Shown: positions 18,200-27,282 of the stretch, in pieces
Numbering within the stretch: the first letter of the stretch is position 1
Layout: the number at the start of each line of letters is the position of its first letter
Assembly: GCF_001189965.1 (NCBI RefSeq)
Contig: NZ_LFLU01000003.1
Coordinates: forward strand, 124,001-188,000
From: Herbaspirillum rhizosphaerae
Lineage (GTDB): Bacteria; Pseudomonadota; Gammaproteobacteria; Burkholderiales; Burkholderiaceae_D
Direction of reading: 5' to 3'
DNA length: 64,000 nt
Translations under genes and position numbers: made by a program
The notes under the pieces: generated by a model
What the model saw: the letters and a program-made list of their open reading frames with translations, nothing else
Database searches by the model: none
What the model was told of the DNA's origin: nothing

Positions 18200-20719
18200 T
18201 TATTCGGCAACCCGCGCCAGCACCGCCACGCGCTCCACACGGCGCGTCGATACCAGAATCGAGCCGGTCGCATTGCGTTGCAGCGCATCCCGCAATACGG
18301 CCGCGCCGTCCGCTCCCTGCGGCGTGCCGCCCGCCATATATCCATAAGTAAATTGCAGTGCGCGCTGATGGCGCAAGAGCACATCAGCCTGATGTTTATC
18401 CAGGCTGTCGCGCACCTGCACGATGTCGGTCAGCGCCGGGCTGGCATCCAGCATGGCGGCGATCAGCGGCGCTTCGCCGGCGATGCCGAAATGACGGATT
18501 TTTCCTGACTGCACGAGCGACTCCAGCCAGCGCTGCCACTCATCGGTCTGGATCAGCGCCTGCACCGGTTCGTGCAGGAAGAGAATATCCAGCCAGCCGC
18601 GGCGCAAGCGGCGCAGGCTCTCTTCCAGGCTTTTCTGTGCGTGGGCGAGGCTCCAGTCGACCACTGCTTTGTTCAGCGCCGGCAAGGCCTTGCCGGCAAT
18701 TTTGCGCAGCAGGATTTCCGGCACGCCGGGACCGGCGCCGTTCGGCCCGTATAAGCCGACCTTGCTGGCGATGGTGATGCGCTGCAGTTCTGCAGCCGGA
18801 AGTTCTCCCAGCGACTTTTCCGCCAGGCCGAAGCCGTAATAGGGCGAGGTGTCGAAATGCGTGAAGCCGGCATCCAGCGCCGCTGTCAGCAAGGCCTGGC
18901 GTTGCCGGCTCTTGAACAGGTGATGCAGGCTGGCGGTGCCGAAAGACAGACGGGTGACGTCCAGCGTCGTGCCTGGAATGCGGATGGATTGCATGCGGGT
19001 GGATCCTGTTGAAGAGGGCGTGAAAGGGCGCGCGGACTGGGTTGTCTGAACAGGTTGATGATCGTTGCTCTTGCCTGCAAGTTCGTTGGCCAGATGCGCT
19101 GCAAGCCGCGCCGCCAATGCGACCGCAAGGAAAGTCGGATTGGCTTCTCCGGTGGTCGGGAAGACGCTGCTCGACGCCACATACAGATTCGCCATGCCGT
19201 GCACCCGGCAATCGCGATCCACCACGCCCAGTTGCGGATCGTCGTGCATGCGTGTGGTGCCGACCTGGTGGAAGCCGTCGGTGGCTTGTTCCATGACGTG
19301 GCCGATACGCAAGTTTTCCGGGCGGTGATAGTCGACTTGGCCTTTGTCGGATGCGCGCAGGTGCGCATCCAGGATGGCATGCGCTTTCAGCACCGACTCG
19401 GCGTCGTCGTGCAGATAACGGAAATCGATGGTCAGGCGCGGCATGCCGTGGGCATCGTGTTCCTGATTCAGCGTAACGCGGCTTTCCGGATTCGGAATTT
19501 GCTCGGCATGATAATTGAGCGCATAGGTGCCACCCTGATTGCGTAGCACGAAGCCGGGCTTGCGCACCGGCGACAGATAGCGCAGGCGCAGGATGGTGAT
19601 GACGTCGGCTGCCGCCTGCCATGGCCGGCGCAGGATGTTGAGCACGTGCGCGCCGTAGCGATAGGGCGGCGGGCCGACGTGGCGCAGGCGGATCGCTTCC
19701 GAAATCATGCGTCGTCCGACGGCCGGAATCGACAGGCCGAGGAATACCATCGACAAGGTCGGGTTGCGATGGCGCTCGTCGTAAAACGGCGGGTTGTCGG
19801 CGAAGAACGAGGTGTTGAGCACATGCTCGCGGCGCTGCACCTCTTCAGATAAGGTGAAGCGCCGGCGTACATAGGTGCCGGTGTCGTCGGTCGAAAAATC
19901 GAGATCGGCAAAATCGTCGGGCTGGTTCAGCGCGATGCTGGCGATGCTGCCGAAGATATGCCCCATGTAATACCGCCCCAGCGGGCCGCCGATGCCGCCG
20001 AACAGCGACGGATGCATCTGCTGTACGGCCAGCAGCAGGCGCGTGGTCTCCAGGCCGCCGCCGGCCAGCACGTAGCGTCGCGCGCGAACTTCGATGGCCG
20101 TCTTCTTGTGATGGACGCGCAGCGCGTCGACTTCTTGCTCCCTGTCGTCGAAGGACAGACCGGTGACGGTGGCGTCGAACAGGACGTGGATGTTCGGCGA
20201 GGCCAGGACGCGCGGCCCCAGCCGCGATACCAGTTTCGGCTGCTTGGCCCAGCGCTCCAGTTGCGACAGCTCGATGTCGCCGCCGCCTTCGGCCATATCG
20301 GGCCAGCGCACCGGCGGCTTGCGGAATTCAGCCTTGCCGCAATCAAGATAGTCGGCGGCCCTGGCGTACCACGGCGCGATGTCTTCCAGCGCGAACGGCC
20401 AGCCGGAATGCGGGACGTAATTGCGTGCTTCAAAGTCGATGGCTTCAAACGGCACGCAGCGGCCGCCCCATAGCCATGAGCTGCCGCCCAGCGCGCGGTT
20501 GGAGGCCAGCTCCATCGGCGAATGGGCTTTTTCATCGAGCACGGTGGCGCGCGACCATTCCTGCGTCGCCGGATTGTGTTCGGCGCCGCCGGACTCCAGC
20601 ATCAGCACCTGCAATCCGCGCGCCTCGGCTTCCAGCGCGAGCGCCAGGCCCACCGGGCCGGTGCCGACTATGCAGACGTCGACGGTTTGATCGGCCTGCA
20701 AGGCCGTCAGCATCACCAT
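18200..20719 (-). CDS. GMC-type oxidoreductase fused to an aldo/keto reductase
   Basis: A single 839-codon frame encodes two enzymes. Residues 1 to about 550 are a GMC-family FAD oxidoreductase: dinucleotide-binding GTGPVG near 18-23, GGSSWLWGG, a C-terminal block ending ASSSVFPTTGEANPTFLAVALAARLA. From residue 576 (MQSIRIPGTTLDVTRLSFGT) an aldo/keto reductase follows, with FDTSPYYG (Asp, Tyr), SKVG (Lys) and LHEP (His) fitting the catalytic tetrad. The two normally occur as separate proteins. AGGA lies upstream of the internal ATG at 18994, so the reductase might also be made alone. It lies beside an exopolysaccharide locus, suggesting sugar modification, but the substrate is unknown. Confidence 0.88.
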   Translation of the reverse strand: MVMLTALQADQTVDVCIVGTGPVGLALALEAEARGLQVLMLESGGAEHNPATQEWSRATVLDEKAHSPMELASNRALGGSSWLWGGRCVPFEAIDFEARNYVPHSGWPFALEDIAPWYARAADYLDCGKAEFRKPPVRWPDMAEGGGDIELSQLERWAKQPKLVSRLGPRVLASPNIHVLFDATVTGLSFDDREQEVDALRVHHKKTAIEVRARRYVLAGGGLETTRLLLAVQQMHPSLFGGIGGPLGRYYMGHIFGSIASIALNQPDDFADLDFSTDDTGTYVRRRFTLSEEVQRREHVLNTSFFADNPPFYDERHRNPTLSMVFLGLSIPAVGRRMISEAIRLRHVGPPPYRYGAHVLNILRRPWQAAADVITILRLRYLSPVRKPGFVLRNQGGTYALNYHAEQIPNPESRVTLNQEHDAHGMPRLTIDFRYLHDDAESVLKAHAILDAHLRASDKGQVDYHRPENLRIGHVMEQATDGFHQVGTTRMHDDPQLGVVDRDCRVHGMANLYVASSSVFPTTGEANPTFLAVALAARLAAHLANELAGKSNDHQPVQTTQSARPFTPSSTGSTRMQSIRIPGTTLDVTRLSFGTASLHHLFKSRQRQALLTAALDAGFTHFDTSPYYGFGLAEKSLGELPAAELQRITIASKVGLYGPNGAGPGVPEILLRKIAGKALPALNKAVVDWSLAHAQKSLEESLRRLRRGWLDILFLHEPVQALIQTDEWQRWLESLVQSGKIRHFGIAGEAPLIAAMLDASPALTDIVQVRDSLDKHQADVLLRHQRALQFTYGYMAGGTPQGADGAAVLRDALQRNATGSILVSTRRVERVAVLARVAE

Positions 20720-20765
20720 AAAATCCCTGAGCGTAAGCGTGCGTTATAAATAAGCTGCGCGTGTT

Positions 20766-21713
20766 TTATTTTTTGCCGAGAATGAAATTCTTCAGGCGCG
20801 CCATCTGCCATTGGCGCAGATAACGCCGGAATTCCTTGTTCTCGTAGCGCGGCAGCCGGCGCAGCGCCGACCAGAAATAACTGAAAATCATCAGCAAGCC
20901 GCCGATGACGACCGGCTTCTCGCGCATGCGGTTGATGCCGGTGGCGATCGCGTACAGCGGGTGATAACCCATGTACCAGTTGCCGCGGCCCCAGCGCAGG
21001 CGGCCTTCGTAGATATGCTTGTCCGACGAACCCATGATGCGGTGATGCCACAGCCAGGCTTGCGGATCGTAGTAGCAGAAGGTCTTCCAGCCTTTCATCC
21101 AGGCCGTGTGCACGTCGATGCCGTCCCATGACAAATGCTGGACGAAGCCGCCGATGTCTTCAAAGGCGGTGCGTTTGTAGAGCTTGAACTGCCCCGCGAC
21201 TTGTTCGTCGATATGGCTCTCTTCGATGTAGCGGCCATCTTCGTGGCGATAGACCTTGCCGGATACGGCGGCCAGCTTCGGGTCTTCGTCGAGCTTCCGG
21301 AACATGTGTTCCAGATACAGCGGGCCGAACGACATGTCGCCGTCGAGTTTGGCGATGTACTGGTAATCCTTGTTCCCGATATGTTCGACGCCGAAATTGA
21401 AGGCGGCGATGACGCCGCCGCCCAGTTTGCGGAAGCCGCGGTTCTGGCGCGGCACCAGGCGGATGAAGGGATATTTTTCCGCATATTCGCGCACGATGTC
21501 GGGCGTGGCGTCGGCGGAACCGTCGTCCACCAGAATCCACTCGACCGGACGGCAGGTTTGAGCCACTATGGAATCCATGGTCAGGCGCAGATACTTGGAT
21601 TCGTCGCGTACCGGTGAAATGATCACCAGCGGGACAATGCGCGGATTGACGGCGGGAGGTGCTTCTACCGGCTCCAGAGGCTGCTGTGAGTCTTCTTGCA
21701 TCGTGCCTTGCAT
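20766..21713 (-). CDS. Family 2 glycosyltransferase
   Basis: The 315-residue cytoplasmic protein has the GT-A fold signatures VIISPVRDESKYLRLTMDSIVAQTC and ILVDDGSADATPDIV near the N-terminus and a DGD metal site (IAKLDGDMSFGPLYLE). It lies 46 bases upstream of the GMC fusion on the same strand and diverges from the WecG-like gene, so it probably adds a sugar to the exopolysaccharide unit. A second in-frame ATG four codons later is also possible as the start. The donor sugar is unknown. Confidence 0.88.
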   Translation of the reverse strand: MQGTMQEDSQQPLEPVEAPPAVNPRIVPLVIISPVRDESKYLRLTMDSIVAQTCRPVEWILVDDGSADATPDIVREYAEKYPFIRLVPRQNRGFRKLGGGVIAAFNFGVEHIGNKDYQYIAKLDGDMSFGPLYLEHMFRKLDEDPKLAAVSGKVYRHEDGRYIEESHIDEQVAGQFKLYKRTAFEDIGGFVQHLSWDGIDVHTAWMKGWKTFCYYDPQAWLWHHRIMGSSDKHIYEGRLRWGRGNWYMGYHPLYAIATGINRMREKPVVIGGLLMIFSYFWSALRRLPRYENKEFRRYLRQWQMARLKNFILGKK

Positions 21714-21933
21714 GGTACCGTCCTTGTGCTTATCTTGTGAGATGTAAATTGGATTGAGATAGCGGCCAGTTCTGCTTATGCTGTCCGATCCGCGCAGTCA
21801 AATCAAGAATTAATCAGAAAACTCATGTCAAACAACAAGTAAGCGCTTCATAATATTGTTAAAATGATATCAAGTTAATCCGTGGTTCGATTCGATTAAA
21901 TTGGTTTTTATTTAATTTTCTGCGCTGGAACGG

Positions 21934-22740
21934 ATGAAAAAACAGACTGTCTTCCCTACGTCCCATCTGTTCGGACTCGATATCTGCGCTGCGAGTTTCA
22001 ATCAGGCCGCACATCAGTTGACGGCGCTCGCCGAGTGCCGCGAGGGACCGCCTGCGATCGTTGTTACACCGAATGTCGATCACGTGGTGCGGCTTGATGC
22101 CGATGCGCAGTTCCGCTCGCTCTACGTGCAGGCCGACTATATTTTCGCCGACGGCATGCCGCTGGTCTGGGCCAGCCGCATGAGCGAAGCGCCGCTGCCG
22201 GAGCGCGTGACCGGTTCCGACCTGTTCGTCGCACTGGCGCGTGCAGCCGCGCAGTGGCAGACGCCGGTGTTTGTCATCGGCGGCATGCCCGGTCAGGAAG
22301 AAATGCTCACGGCAGCCTTTGCGCGCGTTTATCCGGGTTTGCAGGTCGAGATGTATTGTCCGTCCATGCAGTTCGATCCCATGGGCGAGGAAGGGCTGGA
22401 AGCGCTGCGCCGCGTCAACGCGCGCAAGCCGGGTTTTGTATTCGTCTGTCTCGGCATGCCCAAGCAGGAACGCTGGTCGTTTGCGCATAAAGATGCGATG
22501 CAGGCGGGTGTGGTGATGTGCGTCGGCGCCGCGATGGAGTTTGCGCTCGGCTTCAAGTCGCGCGCGCCGCTGTGGATGCAGAAAGCCGGGCTGGAATGGT
22601 TCTGGCGGCTGGCGTCGGAGCCGCGCCGCCTGTGGCGCAGATACATCGTGCAAGGCTCGAAGTTCGCCGGCTTGCTGCGCCGCGAGTGGAAGCAGCAGCG
22701 TACAATCAAACTCAACAAGACGACAGGGAGCGGCCATTGA
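21934..22740 (+). CDS. WecG/TagA/CpsF-family glycosyltransferase
   Basis: The 268-residue protein carries the family motifs TPNVDHVVRLDADAQFR, ADGMPLVWASR, GSDLF, VFVIGGMPGQEEM and FVCLGMPKQERW. Family members add N-acetylmannosamine-type or glucuronic residues to lipid-linked sugars in the cytoplasm. It opens the plus-strand part of the exopolysaccharide locus; its last bases overlap the next start (TTGA). The 220-base gap upstream is AT-rich and must hold promoters for both divergent units, though no convincing hexamer pair was fixed. Confidence 0.9.
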   Translation: MKKQTVFPTSHLFGLDICAASFNQAAHQLTALAECREGPPAIVVTPNVDHVVRLDADAQFRSLYVQADYIFADGMPLVWASRMSEAPLPERVTGSDLFVALARAAAQWQTPVFVIGGMPGQEEMLTAAFARVYPGLQVEMYCPSMQFDPMGEEGLEALRRVNARKPGFVFVCLGMPKQERWSFAHKDAMQAGVVMCVGAAMEFALGFKSRAPLWMQKAGLEWFWRLASEPRRLWRRYIVQGSKFAGLLRREWKQQRTIKLNKTTGSGH

Positions 22741-24146
22741 GCTTTTACTCTGACAAGCGCAACCATCACACCACCTTGCTCGGGCTTGCCGTCGGCGCAG
22801 CCTATGCTTTCACGATCATCCTGACGCTCGAGATCGCCGTCGCCGTCTACCAATGGGCGGCGTTCTCGACCTTCCATTTTGTGGCGGCCATTGCCGGCGT
22901 GGTCGGCTTCATCGTCTTCAGCGATCCGCGCCGCTACGCCGTCGAGAATTCGTCGATGATGGTGCATAACTTCGGCACCATCGTGCGGCTGTGGATAGGC
23001 ACCTTCTTCGTTGTGGTGCTGTCGCTGTACCTGACCAAGACCGGCGAGGATTTTTCGCGCGTGGTGATGACGATCTGGTTGCTTGCCACGCCTTTTGTGC
23101 TGTCGCTGACCTCGCTGTTGTGCCGCTGGTGGGCGTTGCGCCTGTACACCGCCAAAGGGCAACGGCGCACGGCGGTGTTCGTCGGCTTCAGTGAAGATGC
23201 GCAACGCTTGTCGGAGTCGTTTCAGACGTCGAAGATGCTGGGCATTACCGCTCTGGGTTTCTTCGACAATCGCCAGGGCACGCAGCGCGTCGGCTCAGAA
23301 CTGCCGCGTCTGGGCAGCCTGATGGAGGCGATCGCGTGGATCGAACACAATCCGGTCGACATCGTTTTCGTCGGGCTGGTGCACGCACGCGCCAGCGATA
23401 TTGCGCCGGTGGTGGATGCCTTGCACGATTCCGTGTCGTCGGTCTATTTCGTGCCGGACTCCAAGATGTTCGGCCTCGGCCATATCCAATACGGCGAGAT
23501 CGCCGGCACGCCGGTGCTGGTGGCTTACGAGACGCCGTTCATCGGTGTGACGCGGCTGCTCAAGCGCTTTGTCGACGTGATCATGTCCTTTCTCATCCTG
23601 CTCTTGCTCAGTCCGGTGCTGTTCATCATTGCGATGGGCGTGAAGCTGTCGTCGCCGGGGCCGATCGTGTTCCGCCAGATGCGTTACGGCGTCGGCGGCC
23701 AGCGTATCGTGGTGTCCAAATTCCGTTCCATGCGCAACGATCCGATCCCGCAGGAGGGCGGCGAGGTCAAGCAGGCCACTGTCGGCGATGCGCGCGTGAC
23801 GCCGTTCGGCCGTTTCTTGCGCAAGACCTCGCTGGACGAGTTGCCGCAATTCTTCAACGTGTTGGAAGGCTCAATGAGCATCGTCGGTCCGCGTCCGCAT
23901 GCGGTCCAGCATAACGAGCTGTACCGCAAGCAGGTCAAGGGCTACATGTTGCGCCACAAGGTCAAGCCGGGCATCACCGGCTGGGCGCAGGTGAACGGCC
24001 TGCGCGGCGAAACCGACACGCTCGACAAGATGCAGCGGCGTATCGAGTTCGACCTCTACTACATCCGCAACTGGTCGCTGGCGCTGGATTTCAAGATCAT
24101 CCTGCGCACCGTGCTGGTGGTGTTCAAAGACCGCAATGCTTATTAG
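22737..24146 (+). CDS. Polyprenyl-phosphate sugar-1-phosphate transferase (priming enzyme, WcaJ type)
   Basis: The enzyme transfers a sugar-1-phosphate to undecaprenyl phosphate, the first step of repeat-unit assembly. Four to five membrane segments (residues about 12-125) precede a NAD-like fold (TAVFVGFSEDAQRLS) and a C-terminal transferase domain: membrane helix near 285, KFRSMRND, LRKTSLDELPQFFNVL, GPRPHAV, KPGITGWAQVNGLRGET. Start TTG 22737 is chosen because GGGAG lies seven bases before it and it overlaps the previous stop; an upstream in-frame start at 22518 lies deep inside the previous gene. It has 469 residues. Confidence 0.93.
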   Translation: MSFYSDKRNHHTTLLGLAVGAAYAFTIILTLEIAVAVYQWAAFSTFHFVAAIAGVVGFIVFSDPRRYAVENSSMMVHNFGTIVRLWIGTFFVVVLSLYLTKTGEDFSRVVMTIWLLATPFVLSLTSLLCRWWALRLYTAKGQRRTAVFVGFSEDAQRLSESFQTSKMLGITALGFFDNRQGTQRVGSELPRLGSLMEAIAWIEHNPVDIVFVGLVHARASDIAPVVDALHDSVSSVYFVPDSKMFGLGHIQYGEIAGTPVLVAYETPFIGVTRLLKRFVDVIMSFLILLLLSPVLFIIAMGVKLSSPGPIVFRQMRYGVGGQRIVVSKFRSMRNDPIPQEGGEVKQATVGDARVTPFGRFLRKTSLDELPQFFNVLEGSMSIVGPRPHAVQHNELYRKQVKGYMLRHKVKPGITGWAQVNGLRGETDTLDKMQRRIEFDLYYIRNWSLALDFKIILRTVLVVFKDRNAY

Positions 24147-24163
24147 CGTCGTCAAGCCGCACA

Positions 24164-25369
24164 GTGACCATGCCCCATGAAGTCGCCCGACACCTGCTGA
24201 GCGAACTGGCGCCGGATATCGCCGGCCGTTTTGCCGCGGGGACGGCGGTGCGCGTTTACTCTTCCTTCGAACACAGCGAAATGCGCTGGCGCACGGCGCA
24301 GGCATCGTGCGCCGCCTACGGTTTCCAGGCCTATGACTGGCTGGCGGCCTGGCAACGCGAACTGGGTGCGCGGCAGGGCTGGGAAGTCTGCATTGTCGAG
24401 CTGACGGACGCGGACGACCGCACGCTGATGCTGTTGCCGCTGGGGCGTCAGCGCAAGAGGGGTATCCGCTATGCGAGCTTTCTCGGCGGCGAAATTACCG
24501 ACTATAACGCGCCCTTGCTTCATCCGGATTTCGACGCATCATGCTTTGCCGCATTGTGGCCGCTCATCGTCCGCTTGATGGGCGGCGTCGACGTCTTTCG
24601 CGTACGGCGCATGCCCTTGAACGTTGAAGGCGTCGCCAATCCGTTGGTTGCGCTGCCGGGCATGCGCCATACCGAGCAGGCGCATGCGGCGACACTGACG
24701 CCGACCTATGCTGAATTCCAGAAAGCGCGCAGCGCCAAGATGTTTGCCGACACGCGCCGCCAGCTGCGGCGCCTCAACGAGCTCGGCGCGGTGAAGTTGC
24801 TGATCGACGCGCCGCCGGATCTACGCGCGGCGGTGACAGCGGGAATGGCGCAGCAAAAGGCGCGGCGCTGGCACGAAACCGGCAGCCGCGATCTGTTCGC
24901 AGAACCCGGTTATCTGGACTTTTATCAGCACCTTGCGGCGCAGGGTTTGTCCGGCGGGGAGATCGTCGTATCGGCTTTGTATGTCGACGACAAGCTGGTC
25001 GCGACGCATTGGGGCATGCGCTACGGCGGCCGCTTCTACTGGCTCATGCCGGGCTATCAGGACGGCGAATGGGCACGCTATTCGGTGGGGCGCATCTTGC
25101 TCGACGCCGTGGTCCAGCATTGCATCGCCGAAGGGCTGGCGGTGTTCGATCTGACCGTGGGCGATGAAGGCTACAAGATGCAATGGGCCGATCACATGTT
25201 GCCGCTGTATGCCGGGCAGCAGGGCCACAGCCTGCGCGGCAAGATCGTGGTGGCGGTGGGCGAGGCTTATCGGCAGCTGCGTGCGCGGGCACGCGACAAT
25301 GAACGTCTGCGCAGCCTGGTCAGGCGCCTGCGCGGGCAGCGTTCCGGTTCTGCTCCCAATAATCAATAG
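24164..25369 (+). CDS. CelD/BcsL-type acetyltransferase (GNAT, FemAB-like)
   Basis: The protein of about 401 residues resembles the CelD/BcsL acetyltransferase family often found in exopolysaccharide loci: a mid-region KMFADTRRQLRRLNELG followed by ARRWHETGSRDLFAEPGYLDFYQHL and a late GNAT block (LVATHWGMRYGGRFYWLMPGYQDG; VFDLTVGDEGYKMQWADH). It probably acetylates a sugar of the polymer. The start is GTG 24164 or ATG 24170; neither has a clear ribosome-binding site. Its last 50 bases overlap the opposing deacetylase gene. Confidence 0.82.
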   Translation: MTMPHEVARHLLSELAPDIAGRFAAGTAVRVYSSFEHSEMRWRTAQASCAAYGFQAYDWLAAWQRELGARQGWEVCIVELTDADDRTLMLLPLGRQRKRGIRYASFLGGEITDYNAPLLHPDFDASCFAALWPLIVRLMGGVDVFRVRRMPLNVEGVANPLVALPGMRHTEQAHAATLTPTYAEFQKARSAKMFADTRRQLRRLNELGAVKLLIDAPPDLRAAVTAGMAQQKARRWHETGSRDLFAEPGYLDFYQHLAAQGLSGGEIVVSALYVDDKLVATHWGMRYGGRFYWLMPGYQDGEWARYSVGRILLDAVVQHCIAEGLAVFDLTVGDEGYKMQWADHMLPLYAGQQGHSLRGKIVVAVGEAYRQLRARARDNERLRSLVRRLRGQRSGSAPNNQ

Positions 25370-26099
25370 CCGCATTTACCGGCAACACCTTGCAGCCTGC
25401 GGCCAGCGCTGCCGCGACGGCATGTTCCAGCCGATCCGGCGTATAGCCGAAACGGCTGGGCGGGCTTTCCACATCATGCGTATTGACGATCAGCCAGCCT
25501 TTGCTGCGCGCGGTGCGTTCCAGCAGCGTCTCGTAATTTTCGGCATCCACCGGCAGGTCGTACAGGCGATGCGTCTTGAGCGCGTTCAGGTCGGCGACCT
25601 GCTCATGCGTGCCGCCGCCGGTGACGCGGCTGGAGCGGAAGCGCCTGCTGCTGATGCGCTTGGCGTTGTAGGCATAGGCGCCGAACGGATAGGCGAAATT
25701 CAGCGCCGCCAGATCCACGCCGAATTCGGCAAGAAAGGCGGCGTTGCGGTCCAGTTCTGCCTCCAGCGCGTCGGCGCTGAGGTTGTCGCAGCGGATGTGC
25801 GAGTAGCTGTGGCAGCCCAGCTCATGGCCGTTGGCCAGCAGGGTTTGCAGATGTTCGCGGGTATGGCAGGGCTTGCCTTCTTCCATGCCGCCGGTGAGGC
25901 CGCCGGCGACGTAGAAGGTGCCGCGCACGCCGTGGTGTTCCAGCGCGTGTGCGCCTGCTTCGCAAGCCGAGGCGGGGGCGTCGTCGAAGGTAAAGCTGAC
26001 CACGCCGGCCTCCGCCTGCAGCGGCAGGAGATTGCGGAAGGCATGCTGAGACAGTCGGCGACTGATGCGCAGGGCAAGTTTGGACGCGGAATCGGACAT
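25320..26099 (-). CDS. Polysaccharide deacetylase family protein (NodB fold)
   Basis: The 259-residue protein shows NodB motifs: SFTFDDAP (catalytic Asp pair) near residue 35, GTFYVAGG, the metal-binding HSYSHIR, and FAYPFGAY. It would remove acetyl groups from a polysaccharide. There is no signal peptide, so it may act in the cytoplasm or on lipid-linked intermediates. It closes the minus-strand exopolysaccharide operon and lies opposite a putative acetyltransferase, so the two may set the polymer's acetylation. Confidence 0.88.
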   Translation of the reverse strand: MSDSASKLALRISRRLSQHAFRNLLPLQAEAGVVSFTFDDAPASACEAGAHALEHHGVRGTFYVAGGLTGGMEEGKPCHTREHLQTLLANGHELGCHSYSHIRCDNLSADALEAELDRNAAFLAEFGVDLAALNFAYPFGAYAYNAKRISSRRFRSSRVTGGGTHEQVADLNALKTHRLYDLPVDAENYETLLERTARSKGWLIVNTHDVESPPSRFGYTPDRLEHAVAAALAAGCKVLPVNAAIDYWEQNRNAARAGA

Positions 26100-26142
26100 G
26101 AGTGTTTTTCCGGTAGCGATGGCGGTGATGTCAACTCGTCAA

Positions 26143-27282
26143 TCAGTTGTCGACCACATGCGCGCCAAAACGGCGGCGCCAGCGCAAGAACGGTTTCTCC
26201 ACAAAATGGTAAGACGCTACGGCGAACACAAATGATAGCAGCACCGCCGTCAGCGCAAAGGGCGGGAACGCTTGCCAGCCGATCTGCTGCGGCCCGATGC
26301 TGCCGGGACCCCACCAGATCTCCGCCAGCACGATGGCGATAGGGTGATACAGGTAGAGCGAATAGGACCAGCCGCCGACGCGGCGCATAGGCCTGGTTTC
26401 CAGCAACCGGGTCAAGGGCGCCACCGACGAGGTGAAGCAAATCGCGGTCATCAGGGGCATCAGCGCCAGGCCTTGCAGAGAATAACGCAGGGTATCGCGA
26501 AAGCCCGGATGGCGGATCACGAAGCACGCCAGCAGCAGCAACAGGCACACCGCTTGCACCACGTGGCTGGCCGAGAAGCGCCGCCAGTGCTTGTGCGTAT
26601 CGTTGGCCAGGATCAGCGCCAGCCAGGCGCCGTACAGGATTGAATCGATGCGCGTGTCGGTCGCCATGTAGATGTAGTCGCTGCTGCCGCCGTTGCGATG
26701 CACGATCACACGCCATACCAGCACCAGCACCACGCTGGCCGCCAGCGCCCAGGAGAAGCGGCGCAGGTTGGCGGTCCCTGCCAGCAGCGCGACGCAGATG
26801 AAAGGGAAGACCAGATAGTATTGCTCTTCCACCGCCAGCGACCACAGGATGCTGAACGGATCGAAGCCGTCGCGGCCCTGGCCGAAGTGAACGTAGATGC
26901 CGTAGTAGTTGGCGTAGTAGAACAAGGCTGAAAACACCTTGCCCCAACCCATGATGCCTCCCGCCGCGCTGAACGCCAGCGCCGCCAGGGCGACCGCAAT
27001 CACGAGTGCCGGATACAGCCGGAACAAGCGCCGCACATAAAACCGGCCCACGGCGATGCGGCCGTTCTGCGCATGCTCAGCCAGCAGCAAGCGGGTAATC
27101 AGCAAGCCGCTGATGAAGAAAAACACCGTTACGCCGAAGCCGCCGGGGATCGCCGTGCTGAAGCCCAGGTGCGCCACCATCACCAGCAGCACCGCGCAGG
27201 CGCGCAAGCCGTCGAGGCCGGGGATATAGTCGAATGAAGGCCGGGCGCTTGCCGCTGTGCTCATGCTTGTGCTGGCGCTCAT
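26143..27282 (-). CDS. Acyltransferase family 3 membrane protein (OafA type)
   Basis: The 379-residue protein has about ten membrane segments and the N-terminal block FDYIPGLDGLRACAVLLVMVAH with the conserved RACAV/H pattern of acyltransferase-3 proteins, which O-acetylate surface sugars. SILWSLAVEEQYYLVFPF is the other family signature. The start overlaps the EpsL-like gene stop by four bases, showing operon coupling. It probably decorates the exopolysaccharide. Confidence 0.92.
   Translation of the reverse strand: MSASTSMSTAASARPSFDYIPGLDGLRACAVLLVMVAHLGFSTAIPGGFGVTVFFFISGLLITRLLLAEHAQNGRIAVGRFYVRRLFRLYPALVIAVALAALAFSAAGGIMGWGKVFSALFYYANYYGIYVHFGQGRDGFDPFSILWSLAVEEQYYLVFPFICVALLAGTANLRRFSWALAASVVLVLVWRVIVHRNGGSSDYIYMATDTRIDSILYGAWLALILANDTHKHWRRFSASHVVQAVCLLLLLACFVIRHPGFRDTLRYSLQGLALMPLMTAICFTSSVAPLTRLLETRPMRRVGGWSYSLYLYHPIAIVLAEIWWGPGSIGPQQIGWQAFPPFALTAVLLSFVFAVASYHFVEKPFLRWRRRFGAHVVDN

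Noticed and set aside
17599-21713. Mobile island around the GMC fusion
   Set aside because: No transposase, integrase, tRNA junction or flanking repeats were found, and base composition looks like that of neighbouring genes.
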